Source: an uncultured Alphaproteobacteria bacterium (GTDB taxonomy: Bacteria; Pseudomonadota; Alphaproteobacteria; CAAGCB01; CAG-977). Taken from it: DNA of 64,000 bases. This document shows positions 54,242 through 62,860 of the stretch, one piece after another. Where the stretch lies: positions 90,663-154,662 of the forward strand of contig CALXOZ010000001.1 in NCBI GenBank assembly GCA_944390195.1, read 5' to 3'. The notes beneath the pieces are model-generated. The model saw only the letters and a list, made by a program, of their open reading frames with translations, was not told the DNA's origin and searched no databases. Position 1 is the stretch's first letter, and each line of letters opens with the position of its first letter. A program made the position numbers and the translations under genes.

Positions 54242-55559
54242 TATTCTTGCCTTTTTTTAAACGGGCGGCGTAAAAGCCATCGCAACCGCCGGTGGATTCA
54301 TAAAAAAACGGGAAAATGCAAAGATCGCCTTGTTTTGTTATCATTTCTTTTGGCACGTCTTGTTGTGTTAAAGCCATTCGTTCAACTAATCCCGATTGAA
54401 CCGCTTGATCGATGATTTCACGTCCTTCTTGAGGAAGAATTGAACAAACACAGTAAATCAGTTCTCCTGTATCAGATAACATATCAACGGCTATTTTTAA
54501 AAGACTTTCTTGCGTTTTTTTTAAACGCTCGATATCTTGAAACGTTCTGTGAACACAAACGTCCGGATGACGACGCAATGTTCCGGTTGCCGAACAGGGA
54601 GCGTCCAATAAGACGGCATCAAATTTTGAATGTTGATGTTTAACGCCGTTCCACCATTCGGATACATCGGCGCAAACAAGGTTGGCTTGCAAATGTAATC
54701 TGTTTAAATTTTCTTTTAACCGGTCGATGCGGTTGGAAGAGATATCTATTGCGGTAACGTTTGCTCCTGCTGTAATTAATTGAGCTGTTTTACCGCCTGG
54801 AGCCGCACAAATATCGATTGCGTTTTTACCTTTTAATGAATGGAATAGTCGAGCCGGTATAGCTGCGGATAAATCTTGAACCCACCAGTTGCCTTCTTGA
54901 AAACCGGGAAGTGTTGGAATGGCTACCGTTTTTTGTCGACGCAGTGTTTTTGTCGGCATTTCAACGGCTTGTAATTGATCCGCCCAATAAGCATGATTTT
55001 CTTTTACGCTGAAATCGACAGGAGCTTCGTGAAGTCCGGCAGCAGCGATTTTTTTTGCTGTGTTTTCCCCATATTCTTTTCGCCATTCGTCATACAACCA
55101 ATCTGGAACGTTGATTAGTGCATCATCTTGATTCCGAGCTATTACTTTTCCTTGTTCGGCTATGCGATGTAAAACGGCATTAACCAATCCTGAAAATCCT
55201 TTATATTCCGGATTCTTTTTGATGAGTGAAACGCCGGTTGACACGGCGGCGTGAGGGGGGGTATCTAAGAAAACAAGCTGTACTGTTCCCAATCTTAAGA
55301 TATCTTGAACATAAAAGGCCTTTTCCGGCAACGGAGACTTTAAAAAACGAGAGATGATTTGATCGGATTGTCTTAGACGACGCAACATAACGGTAACTAA
55401 CAACCGTACAAACATTCTGTCTCTGTTTTCCAGAGGTTGTTTTTTGTCTTGATTGTTCATGCAAAAGGCATATTGATCTTCCAAACCTTTATTTTGGCGT
55501 AAAACGGCATGAAAGATTTTCAATACCAACTGACGCGTCAATAAATCATGATTGTTCAT
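54234..55559 (-). CDS. rsmB: 16S rRNA (cytosine-967 C5)-methyltransferase
   Basis: NusB-like N-terminal RNA-binding domain (about 1-140) plus AdoMet methyltransferase domain. Motifs: ICAAPGGKTAQLI, VLLDAPCSATGTLRRHPDV with the structural Cys, and VCSILPQEGREII with the catalytic Cys. 441 residues, normal. It overlaps the membrane protein gene upstream by 14 bp. Confidence 0.95.
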   Translation of the reverse strand: MNNHDLLTRQLVLKIFHAVLRQNKGLEDQYAFCMNNQDKKQPLENRDRMFVRLLVTVMLRRLRQSDQIISRFLKSPLPEKAFYVQDILRLGTVQLVFLDTPPHAAVSTGVSLIKKNPEYKGFSGLVNAVLHRIAEQGKVIARNQDDALINVPDWLYDEWRKEYGENTAKKIAAAGLHEAPVDFSVKENHAYWADQLQAVEMPTKTLRRQKTVAIPTLPGFQEGNWWVQDLSAAIPARLFHSLKGKNAIDICAAPGGKTAQLITAGANVTAIDISSNRIDRLKENLNRLHLQANLVCADVSEWWNGVKHQHSKFDAVLLDAPCSATGTLRRHPDVCVHRTFQDIERLKKTQESLLKIAVDMLSDTGELIYCVCSILPQEGREIIDQAVQSGLVERMALTQQDVPKEMITKQGDLCIFPFFYESTGGCDGFYAARLKKGKNNE

Positions 55560-56697
55560 CAGTTGTATCCTTTTTTTGAGATGAGCTTTTATTATATTTT
55601 TCTTTCAATTCGTTTATTGTGCGTTCTGTTTCCAATATTCCTTTTTTAGCATCTTTTTTGGCTTGCCGGTAAAGGTCGATCAGTGAGGATTTCGCCGCTT
55701 GAGGAGCTACTGCGCTATAATATAGTCTCAAGTATAAAAATAAAGCCAAAACGATAGCTTGAACTTGACTGGAAGCGTAAATGATAAACAGGATCAATCC
55801 GGACATTAAGAAATGATAACGGATGATGGCATTGACGATTTGTTCTTTTGACAGTCCGTTGTCCAATAATCCTTGATAGAAAAACAAAGCCTGATGTTGT
55901 CGGAAAATGAAATTCTTGATAAAGCGGTAACAAACGACAACCAGCTCAAAAAGAACATACATGATCATTAATATGCCGACACTCCAATTGCCGGTTAATG
56001 CCATGAAAACGGACAACCCAGTCAAACAAAAGCATAATACGGTTGACCATGTTTCATTAAGGGGCAAGGAATATTGCAAGACGAAAATCAACGGGGTCAG
56101 CAAAAAAATCAATAAGAAAAGTTGAGAGTTGATTTGGAGTAAGGCTGTCGGTGTGAAAGCGATGAAGATTAAAACCAGTAACGAGGACAATCCTATATGG
56201 AAGGCTTGAATTGCGGCCATTCCTTCAAAGCGGTTAAGCACGCAAAAGAATTTGAAAACGGTAAACCAAATGACAGCTATGCCTATACGCACAAGTTCGG
56301 GAGAAGCTGGAATTTGTTTGAGAAAATCGCTATAGGGGAAAATGAAGGTCAATCCGGTGATACCGCCGAATTCCAAAACAGACTTTACGATTGTTCTTGT
56401 TTTGCCTTTTAAAGGAAGATAACCGATTGGAATCAGAAGAGTTGTCATTCCTAGAAAATATAAAAATTTTGACTCATAATACCAACTTTTGTCTTCCGTG
56501 AAATAGAATAAAAGGACAGATCCGATCAAAAAGCTTGAAATTTGTATGGGATAGGCGTTTTTTAAAACGGGAACAAAAACCGTATTATGCACTTTTTGAT
56601 AATTTTGAGCTTCATAATATAAAAAATAGCTATATAAAACGGTGATATTGCATAAACACAAACAAATCAAAAAGATAAAATAATGGGATAGTGTCAT
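55546..56697 (-). CDS. Polytopic membrane protein of unknown function
   Basis: 383 residues with about 10-11 hydrophobic segments over residues 1-330 and a Lys/Glu-rich, probably cytoplasmic, coiled tail (IDLYRQAKKDAKKGILETERTINELKEK). No transporter or enzyme motif recognised. ATG at 56697 preferred because GGAGC lies just upstream; a TTG precedes it. Translationally coupled to rsmB. Confidence 0.78.
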   Translation of the reverse strand: MTLSHYFIFLICLCLCNITVLYSYFLYYEAQNYQKVHNTVFVPVLKNAYPIQISSFLIGSVLLFYFTEDKSWYYESKFLYFLGMTTLLIPIGYLPLKGKTRTIVKSVLEFGGITGLTFIFPYSDFLKQIPASPELVRIGIAVIWFTVFKFFCVLNRFEGMAAIQAFHIGLSSLLVLIFIAFTPTALLQINSQLFLLIFLLTPLIFVLQYSLPLNETWSTVLCFCLTGLSVFMALTGNWSVGILMIMYVLFELVVVCYRFIKNFIFRQHQALFFYQGLLDNGLSKEQIVNAIIRYHFLMSGLILFIIYASSQVQAIVLALFLYLRLYYSAVAPQAAKSSLIDLYRQAKKDAKKGILETERTINELKEKYNKSSSQKKDTTDEQS

Positions 56698-56746
56698 CAA
56701 AAGCTCCGTTTTCTTTCAATTATCCATTAAAAGCGTTAATAAATTT

Positions 56747-57250
56747 CTATAATTTACAAAAATAGCACACTATATGGCAATTTTCTTTTGTTTTTTCAAT
56801 ATATTCAATCCGTTCTTTCAAAAAAGAAAATCCAGCGTTTTCAAAAGCTTTGATTGATGCTTTGTTATTTGCGCGGATATCAGCCAATAAAGCGAAAACT
56901 TTTTTTTGACGCATGTATTCTTGTAATAAAATCAAAGCCTGTGTACCTATTCCCTCTCCGCGTTTGTGCGGAGCTATATTAATCATGACCTCAATAACGG
57001 TTTCATTCGGGTATTCTTGTAATTGAGCTTTTTCAAAACGGACAAAACCGGACAATTCAGTTCCATCAGCGATGAAAACAGGATGAAATAAAGGGAATTC
57101 AAAATAACCTTCATTGTATTCCATCCAAAAAGAAGCCCAGCTTTTTGGCAGGGCAATATAGGAAGAAGCTATTGTCTTTGCATCGTTGCGCCATGAAAAG
57201 GCAATTCGGGCATGCGCTTTGTTTTTTTTACAAGGTACCAGGCTTATCAT
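56747..57250 (-). CDS. GNAT family N-acetyltransferase
   Basis: 167 residues. The acetyl-CoA loop RGEGIGTQAL follows the strand EVMINIAPHK, and the C-terminal part (DIRANNKASIKAFENAGFSFLKE) is the typical Asn-rich helix of RimJ/SpeG-like acetyltransferases. Substrate unknown. Single gene. Confidence 0.88.
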   Translation of the reverse strand: MISLVPCKKNKAHARIAFSWRNDAKTIASSYIALPKSWASFWMEYNEGYFEFPLFHPVFIADGTELSGFVRFEKAQLQEYPNETVIEVMINIAPHKRGEGIGTQALILLQEYMRQKKVFALLADIRANNKASIKAFENAGFSFLKERIEYIEKTKENCHIVCYFCKL

Positions 57251-57315
57251 TTCTTTTTTCCACAGATCATGTTACAACTTTATATTAAGAAATTAAAAAA
57301 AATGGATACAGCAAT

Positions 57316-57582
57316 ATGTTAAGAATTTTTTATTGCGTTCTTTTACCGTTTTTATTGCCTTTCTTGATTTACGGGATACGAATCCGCTCTTTTCATTTTA
57401 TAGAGGAAAAATATCCTTTTAAGATTTTAACAATTATTGGATTGATTTTAGTTTTTATTTTTTTGTTTTTTTTCTGCATTTCCGACAGATCGCCGGCGGA
57501 CAGCATTTATACGCTTCCAAAATTTGAAGACGGAAAGATAATTCCGGCTCATATGAGCTTGAAAAATGATAAAAACGATTAA
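57316..57582 (+). CDS. Small membrane protein, DUF6111-like
   Basis: 88 residues with two hydrophobic segments (about 4-22 and 36-56) and a short C-terminal tail containing SPADSIYTLPKFEDGKIIPAH. The tail resembles the DGKIVPGH-type end of DUF6111 proteins found in Alphaproteobacteria. Function unknown; weak ribosome-binding site. Confidence 0.65.
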   Translation: MLRIFYCVLLPFLLPFLIYGIRIRSFHFIEEKYPFKILTIIGLILVFIFLFFFCISDRSPADSIYTLPKFEDGKIIPAHMSLKNDKND

Positions 57583-57723
57583 TAATCCCCCTTTTCTTGT
57601 TCTGTGAAATGATATGAAATTTGTTTGGCATACCGGTTTGGCTTGATTTTATCTTAGTAAAAAAACATTTTTGTTAAATGATAAAACTTTTTTTGTTTTT
57701 AAAGATACGCTTTCTTTCATGAT

Positions 57724-59202
57724 TTAAGAAATGTTTTCCGGATTGATCCAATCGCCGAAACGGGTGAATTTGCCTTCAAATGACAGATCAATTGTTCCCA
57801 ATGAACCGTGACGTTGTTTAGCTATGATCAATTCGGCTTTTTTCTCCAAATCAATGACGGATTTTTCCCATTTTCGTAAGCGCTCGTTGAATTTATCATC
57901 GGTTTCATTTTGACGTTGTACCGGTATGTTGTTTTTTATGTAATAGTGTTCTCTGAAAACAAACATGACAATATCGGCATCTTGTTCAATAGAACCGGAA
58001 TCGCGCAAGTCCGATAATAAAGGACGCTTGTCATCACGTTGTTCAACAGCTCTGTTCAGTTGTGATAAAACCAAAACGGGGACGTTTAAGTCTTTTGCCA
58101 TGATTTTCAATAAACGGGTTGTTTCCGTCAATCCTCTTACCATATCGCCTTTATAGGTGGAAGTCGACATGTCTATTAATTGCAGATAATCAATGACAAT
58201 TAATCCCAATCCCTTTGTTTCATCTCGTTTTAAGCGTCTGCAACGGTTATGAATGGCGGCTACGTTCAAACCGGGGGTGTCATCAACATATAAAGGGACT
58301 TTTTCCAATTCCGAAGCGAATCCCACGATGCGGCGAAATTCGTCTGTCGTTATTTTTCCGTTGCGTAATTGATCGGAGGCTATTTGAGTTTCCATTGATA
58401 AAATACGGGCTGCCAATTGCGAAGAAGACATTTCCAATGAAAAGAAAGCTACGCCTTGGCGTTTTTTTCCGTTTTGCATATCTTCCAGAAAACTGCGAGC
58501 CGTGTTAAAAGCCAGACAGGTTGCAAAAGCTGTTTTTCCCATGCCGGGACGTCCCGCTAAAATAAGCAAGTCGGATTTGTGCAACCCCCCCATTTTTTTA
58601 TCAAGATCCCTAAAACCGGAAGGAACTCCCGATAAACCGTTCGGATTTTTTTTAGCTTCGGAAACTTCTTGAATGACTTCGGTGAGTGTTTCGACAAAAG
58701 GTTTCGGACCGCCTTCAATCTGTCTTTCGGTTCCTAAATCGTACAATTTTTTTTCGGCTTGCGCCATTTGTGTTGAGGCGTCGTTTTCAAAATTGACGTC
58801 ATAGGCGTTATTGACGATATCCGTTCCAAGATTGATCAATTGTCTTCGCAAATACCTGTCGAAGATTAATTTTGCATAATCTTCGGCATTAATGATTGTA
58901 ACCGCAGTTGCAGCCAAATCCATTAAGTATTTTGTGCCGCCAACTTCATTTAAGATACTGTCATTTGAAAAATACCCTTTTAATGTAACAGGGTCTGCCG
59001 TATGACCGCGTGAATGCAATGTTAAAATCGCTTGATAGATTGCCGTGTGGACAGGGCTGGCAAAATGAACCGGTTTTAAAAATTCTGACACTTTTTCCAA
59101 CGTATGGTTGTTTGCCAGAATGGCTCCTAAAAGAGCCTGTTCAGCTTCCAAATTGCGTGGAGGGATACGGATCAAATCCTGATCGGTGATTTCTTTGCTC
59201 AT
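57724..59202 (-). CDS. dnaB: Replicative DNA helicase DnaB
   Basis: Hexameric helicase that unwinds the fork and binds primase. N-terminal domain IPPRNLEAEQALLGAIL, RecA-like core with Walker A AGRPGMGKTAFA, FSLEMSSSQLAARIL, Walker B LIVIDYLQLI, and VLSQLNRAVEQRDDKRPLLSDLRDSGSIEQDADIVMF motifs. 492 residues, no intein. In the usual rpsF-rpsR-rplI-dnaB neighbourhood, with an HAD-like gene inserted between rplI and dnaB. Confidence 0.97.
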   Translation of the reverse strand: MSKEITDQDLIRIPPRNLEAEQALLGAILANNHTLEKVSEFLKPVHFASPVHTAIYQAILTLHSRGHTADPVTLKGYFSNDSILNEVGGTKYLMDLAATAVTIINAEDYAKLIFDRYLRRQLINLGTDIVNNAYDVNFENDASTQMAQAEKKLYDLGTERQIEGGPKPFVETLTEVIQEVSEAKKNPNGLSGVPSGFRDLDKKMGGLHKSDLLILAGRPGMGKTAFATCLAFNTARSFLEDMQNGKKRQGVAFFSLEMSSSQLAARILSMETQIASDQLRNGKITTDEFRRIVGFASELEKVPLYVDDTPGLNVAAIHNRCRRLKRDETKGLGLIVIDYLQLIDMSTSTYKGDMVRGLTETTRLLKIMAKDLNVPVLVLSQLNRAVEQRDDKRPLLSDLRDSGSIEQDADIVMFVFREHYYIKNNIPVQRQNETDDKFNERLRKWEKSVIDLEKKAELIIAKQRHGSLGTIDLSFEGKFTRFGDWINPENIS

Positions 59203-59218
59203 TTTTTTATATAAAAAG

Positions 59219-60118
59219 TTATCTGCTCATTTTGTTTTTAAGGCAAGCAAGTAAAGTCTGTTTGGGATCTGGCTTTTTAAAGCGGGTTGCTTTTTGTGAA
59301 TCGACAACATAGCTGGCTATGCCGTTTTTTTCTGCCGTAGCGCAAATCAGTTTGTTATCGTCATAGAATTTGACTTTTTTACAATCAAAGTCCGGTCCGT
59401 ACCTTTTTTCCAGAAAAGATTGGAAATTTTCCCAGCCGGTATTGTTTTTTTTGGTCAACCCAGTATCAAACATATCATAAACGAAATCAAATATTTTAGG
59501 ATCATATCCTAAAGCTTTTGCAATTTGAATGCCGTTTTGGGACGAGTTGTCCGTATAAATTCCGATGGCATCCCCTCTTTTTCGAGCGTCTTGAATGACT
59601 TTTTCTATTGCCGGATTTCGTTTGATGCCATAAGCGCTGTAGTCGATCGTAGCGTATTTACGATAAAAATCGGCAATTTTAAACGTGTCGATATTAAAAG
59701 CCGGTTCAAGATTCATCATACCGGAAACCCGATGGTTTCCTTCGGCTGTGGGGGGGAGCATTTTCAACAGAGCGCGTGCGGCGATAAGACGCATTTTTTC
59801 TTTGTCTTCCGCTGAAACGTTTTCTGGGGTGACGAGGTCTGAAAATTTCTTACCGGAAATGAGGGCGGCTTCCTTTATGCTGTCTTTTTGCAAGTCGTGA
59901 TCCGTGTTGTGGAAGCTTACTCCGAGTTTTGTTTTGTCGAAGTTTTCAAACATTTTATCAAGCCGTGAAAGTGTCTCTGGATATTTCGGATGGTTTTTGT
60001 AACTTTCCAATAATCGCAACATAGACATGTCAATAGCATCTTCCAATACAGGAATGGCTTTGCAAGGTGTTAGATACATACAACCGTCGGCATCAAGAAC
60101 GATAAGATTTTTTTTCAT
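59219..60118 (-). CDS. HAD-superfamily-like hydrolase, large
   Basis: 299 residues. HAD motif I DADGCMY (Asp9 and Asp11), motif II near YTDNSSQNG, a Lys region (DTGLTKKNNTG) and motif IV-like KVKFYDDNKL support the fold, with a helical cap of about 130 residues between motifs I and II. Substrate unknown. I chose the ATG at 60118 because GGAG lies upstream; the longer frame to 60157 runs through the upstream terminator. Sits between rplI and dnaB. Confidence 0.78.
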   Translation of the reverse strand: MKKNLIVLDADGCMYLTPCKAIPVLEDAIDMSMLRLLESYKNHPKYPETLSRLDKMFENFDKTKLGVSFHNTDHDLQKDSIKEAALISGKKFSDLVTPENVSAEDKEKMRLIAARALLKMLPPTAEGNHRVSGMMNLEPAFNIDTFKIADFYRKYATIDYSAYGIKRNPAIEKVIQDARKRGDAIGIYTDNSSQNGIQIAKALGYDPKIFDFVYDMFDTGLTKKNNTGWENFQSFLEKRYGPDFDCKKVKFYDDNKLICATAEKNGIASYVVDSQKATRFKKPDPKQTLLACLKNKMSR

Positions 60119-60133
60119 TTCATTCTCCGTTGT

Positions 60134-60172
60134 CAAAAAAACAGCGGGGGCATACAAAATCCTCCCGCCGTT
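60134..60172 (-). terminator. Intrinsic terminator of rpsF-rpsR-rplI
   Basis: AACAGCGGG / CCCGCCGTT hairpin with one mismatch and a U7 run on the minus strand (A7 at 60135-60141). Confidence 0.75.
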
Positions 60173-60191
60173 ACTTTAAAGGGTAATACAA

Positions 60192-60740
60192 TTAAGCATT
60201 CGGTGCTTCAGAAGAAAAAGCTTCTGTAACTTCCGCTGCTGCCTGAGCTTTTGCTGCGGCTTTGGCGGCTGCTTTTGCATTTCTTTCAGCTTCTTCCGCG
60301 GAACGTGCGACGGTGATGCCGATCGTTCTGCTGACATCCGGATGTAAAACAATTCGGATATTATATTGTCCGATTTCTTTCAGAGGCTGATCCAAAACGA
60401 CCTGACGGCGTTCAATGTTATAGCCGGCTTCACGAATGGCGTCACGAACATCGCGACCTGTAACAGACCCGTATAATTGTCCTGTTTCTGCGGCTTGTCT
60501 GATGATGACCAGATTAAGACCTTCCATTTTTACAGAAATTTGTTCAGCTTCTTCACGACGTTTCAGATTGGCTGCTTCCAATTGGATTTTGCGGGCTTCA
60601 AACAAGGCTAAATTTTCTTTGTTTGAACGCAAAGCTTTTGCTTGCGGCAACAGGTAATTGCGCGCAAAACCGGGTTTCACCTTTACGATATCCCCCATTT
60701 GACCAAGCTTTTCGATGCGTTCGAGCAAAATAACTTCCAT
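60192..60740 (-). CDS. rplI: 50S ribosomal protein L9
   Basis: Ribosomal L9 with both domains and long connecting helix: MEVILLERIEKLGQMGDIVKVKPGFARNYLLP start, C-terminal GSVTGRDVRDAIRE. 182 residues, about 30 longer than the common 150, due to an Ala-rich C-terminal tail. Third gene of rpsF-rpsR-rplI. Confidence 0.96.
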   Translation of the reverse strand: MEVILLERIEKLGQMGDIVKVKPGFARNYLLPQAKALRSNKENLALFEARKIQLEAANLKRREEAEQISVKMEGLNLVIIRQAAETGQLYGSVTGRDVRDAIREAGYNIERRQVVLDQPLKEIGQYNIRIVLHPDVSRTIGITVARSAEEAERNAKAAAKAAAKAQAAAEVTEAFSSEAPNA

Positions 60741-60758
60741 CTTAAAATCTCCTTTTCC

Positions 60759-60995
60759 TTAGTCCATGACGTAAGGCAGCAATCCCAAATAACGGGCGCG
60801 CTTGATTGCTTTGGCCAATTCACGTTGTTTTTTCACGGAAACCGCGGTAATGCGACTTGGAACGATTTTACCGCGTTCTGAAATGAAGCGCTGCAGTAAT
60901 TTTATATCTTTATAATCGATTTTCGGTGCGTCTTTGGCTGAAAAAGGACAAGCTTTGCGACGACGGAAAAAAGGACGACGTGTTGTAGCTACCAT
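60759..60995 (-). CDS. rpsR: 30S ribosomal protein S18
   Basis: 78 residues. [33 protein letters not shown] and the basic end [19 protein letters not shown] are standard. Binds S6 on the platform of the small subunit. Its first base is also the last base of rpsF. Confidence 0.97.
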   Translation of the reverse strand: MVATTRRPFFRRRKACPFSAKDAPKIDYKDIKLLQRFISERGKIVPSRITAVSVKKQRELAKAIKRARYLGLLPYVMD

Positions 60996-61390
60996 TAGAA
61001 TTCCTCGCTTTCTTCTTCAAGATCGAATTTGTCATCGAATTTTTTTGCGCGCCCTTTGGCGTCTTTGCCTTTGTAATTCATCATGGCTGACGGGGCGTCA
61101 TCTAATTCTTCGACGCGAATCGACAGATAACGAATGACATCTTCATCAAAACGCATTTGACGTTCCAATTCGATCAATGCCTTGGCCGGAGCGTCTATAT
61201 TAAAAAGAACGTAATGTCCTTTGCGGTTTTTGTTCATGCGATAAGCTAAGGAACGCAATCCCCAGTTTTCTTTTTTTGTAACTTTACCGCCATTTGCCGT
61301 GATAACGCCTTCGAAACGTTCGATCAAGGCATCCACCTGTGAAGCGGCAATATCTTGACGTGCGATAAACACACTTTCATAAAAAGCCAT
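60995..61390 (-). CDS. rpsF: 30S ribosomal protein S6
   Basis: 131 residues. [48 protein letters not shown] and [16 protein letters not shown] are typical, followed by an acidic, modifiable tail of about 30 residues. I start at the ATG at 61390, preceded by AAGGAG, not the upstream in-frame codon. Preceded by a structured leader with an attenuator-like hairpin (separate entries). Confidence 0.96.
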   Translation of the reverse strand: MAFYESVFIARQDIAASQVDALIERFEGVITANGGKVTKKENWGLRSLAYRMNKNRKGHYVLFNIDAPAKALIELERQMRFDEDVIRYLSIRVEELDDAPSAMMNYKGKDAKGRAKKFDDKFDLEEESEEF

Positions 61391-61419
61391 TATAATTCTC
61401 CTTTTGGCTTGTCTCAATT

Positions 61420-61447
61420 CTAAAAAACAAAACGCCCCCCATGGGCG
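61420..61447 (-). promoter_or_regulatory. Attenuator-like hairpin in rpsF leader
   Basis: CGCCC / GGGCG stem (61433-61437 / 61443-61447) with 5-nt loop, followed on the minus strand by TTTTGTTTTTT. It has the form of an intrinsic terminator but lies about 30 bp upstream of the rpsF start, with no gene behind it on this strand. Confidence 0.6.
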
Positions 61448-61465
61448 CCCGTCCTTTAAAACATA

Positions 61466-61484
61466 GCCGGTCCGTTATGCCGGC
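61466..61484 (-). promoter_or_regulatory. Upstream hairpin in rpsF leader
   Basis: GCCGG / CCGGC stem around CATAACGGA. The S6:S18 complex is known to bind a CCG-containing structure in many rpsF leaders; whether this is that element needs a covariance search. Confidence 0.5.
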
Positions 61485-61504
61485 AAGGAGTAAACGGAAA
61501 TCGA

Positions 61505-61533
61505 AATATAATCGATTATTTTATTAAAAGCAA
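61505..61533 (-). promoter_or_regulatory. Probable promoter of rpsF-rpsR-rplI
   Basis: Minus strand: TTGCTT (61528-61533) and TATATT (61505-61510) with 17-bp spacing. Position fits the leader hairpins downstream. Confidence 0.55.
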
Positions 61534-61563
61534 GCACTGTTTCTTTGAATCAAACCCGTATTG

Positions 61564-61591
61564 TTGACAAAAGAACACAGCTTTTTATAAT
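61564..61591 (+). promoter_or_regulatory. Promoter of argG-argH, perfect consensus boxes
   Basis: TTGACA (61564-61569) and TATAAT (61586-61591) with 16-bp spacing, the sigma-70 consensus, about 35 bp upstream of the argG start. No ARG-box-like palindrome was noticed. Confidence 0.8.
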
Positions 61592-61627
61592 AAACCGGCT
61601 GTTTGATTTTTTTTAAGGATTATGTTA

Positions 61628-62860
61628 ATGAATAAACCAAAGGTTGTGCTCGCCTACTCCGGCGGATTGGATACTTCAGTTATTTTAAAGTGGCTTATTA
61701 ATAAAGGTTTTGATGTTATCACTTATACGGCGAATGTCGGACAGGAAGACGACTTTAAAGCAATTGAAGAAAAAGCCATTAAATGCGGAGCAATAAAGGC
61801 TTATGTCCTTGATTTGCAAAAAGAGTTTGTAACGGATTATATTTTCCCCGCTTTTAAAGCGGCTGCCATTTATGAAGACAGATATTTATTGGGAACATCA
61901 ATCGCGCGTCCTTTGATCATCAAACATCATATCCGTATTGCTCAGCAAGAGGGGGCGGAATATATTGCGCACGGTGCAACGGGAAAAGGGAACGACCAAG
62001 TCCGTTTTGAATTGGGAGCCTATGCTCTTGATCCGACCATTAAAATCATATCTCCATGGAAAAATCCGGATTTTCTGAATGAGTTCCAAGGGCGTCCCGA
62101 TATGTTGGCTTATGCTGAAAAGCATGGAATTGAAATCAAAAAACATGCAGGAAAAGCGTATAGTGAAGATGACAACTTATTACATATCAGTCATGAATCC
62201 GGTATTTTGGAAGATCCCGGCGTTCCGTGTCCGCAAAGTGTTTATTCAAAAACGCTTTGCCCTCAGGAAGCCGTAGACAAAACAACAAAAATAGCCCTGA
62301 CCTTCAAACAGGGAATACCGGTTGAAGTTGAAAATCTGGAAGATCACACTGTTGTTAGCGATCCGTTGGATTTGTTTGTCTATTTGAATAAACTGGGATC
62401 GGAAAACGGGATCGGTCGATTGGATATGGTCGAAAACAGGTTTGTCGGTATTAAATCGCGCGGCGTTTATGAAACACCGGGGGGAACGATCTTGCATGCC
62501 GCGCATATTGATTTGATGGGATTGTGCGTCGATCGTGAAGTGTATCGTTTAAACCAACAATTCGGTATTAAAATAGCCGACCTGATTTATAACGGTTTTT
62601 GGTTTTCTCCTGAAATGGAAGTTTTGATGTCAGCTGTTGACACCTGTCAGAAAAATGTCAACGGACGTGTCGTTTTGGAACTTTATAAAGGAAACGCCTA
62701 CCCTGTAGCCCGTTCTAGCGATACAACCCCTTATGATGCAAATATTGCTTCAATGGATGTCCATGGCGGGTTTAATCAAATGGATTCCGCCGGATTTATT
62801 AAAATCAACGCCGTCCGTTTAATGGCGGATTATAAAATGAAACACCGTAAAAATGACTGA
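61628..62860 (+). CDS. argG: Argininosuccinate synthase
   Basis: ATP-dependent condensation of citrulline and aspartate. N-type ATP pyrophosphatase loop [36 protein letters not shown] and [22 protein letters not shown] at 61628 has AAGGAT eight bases upstream; the ATG at 61622 is too close to it. 410 residues, normal. Overlaps argH by 8 bp. Confidence 0.97.
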   Translation: MNKPKVVLAYSGGLDTSVILKWLINKGFDVITYTANVGQEDDFKAIEEKAIKCGAIKAYVLDLQKEFVTDYIFPAFKAAAIYEDRYLLGTSIARPLIIKHHIRIAQQEGAEYIAHGATGKGNDQVRFELGAYALDPTIKIISPWKNPDFLNEFQGRPDMLAYAEKHGIEIKKHAGKAYSEDDNLLHISHESGILEDPGVPCPQSVYSKTLCPQEAVDKTTKIALTFKQGIPVEVENLEDHTVVSDPLDLFVYLNKLGSENGIGRLDMVENRFVGIKSRGVYETPGGTILHAAHIDLMGLCVDREVYRLNQQFGIKIADLIYNGFWFSPEMEVLMSAVDTCQKNVNGRVVLELYKGNAYPVARSSDTTPYDANIASMDVHGGFNQMDSAGFIKINAVRLMADYKMKHRKND

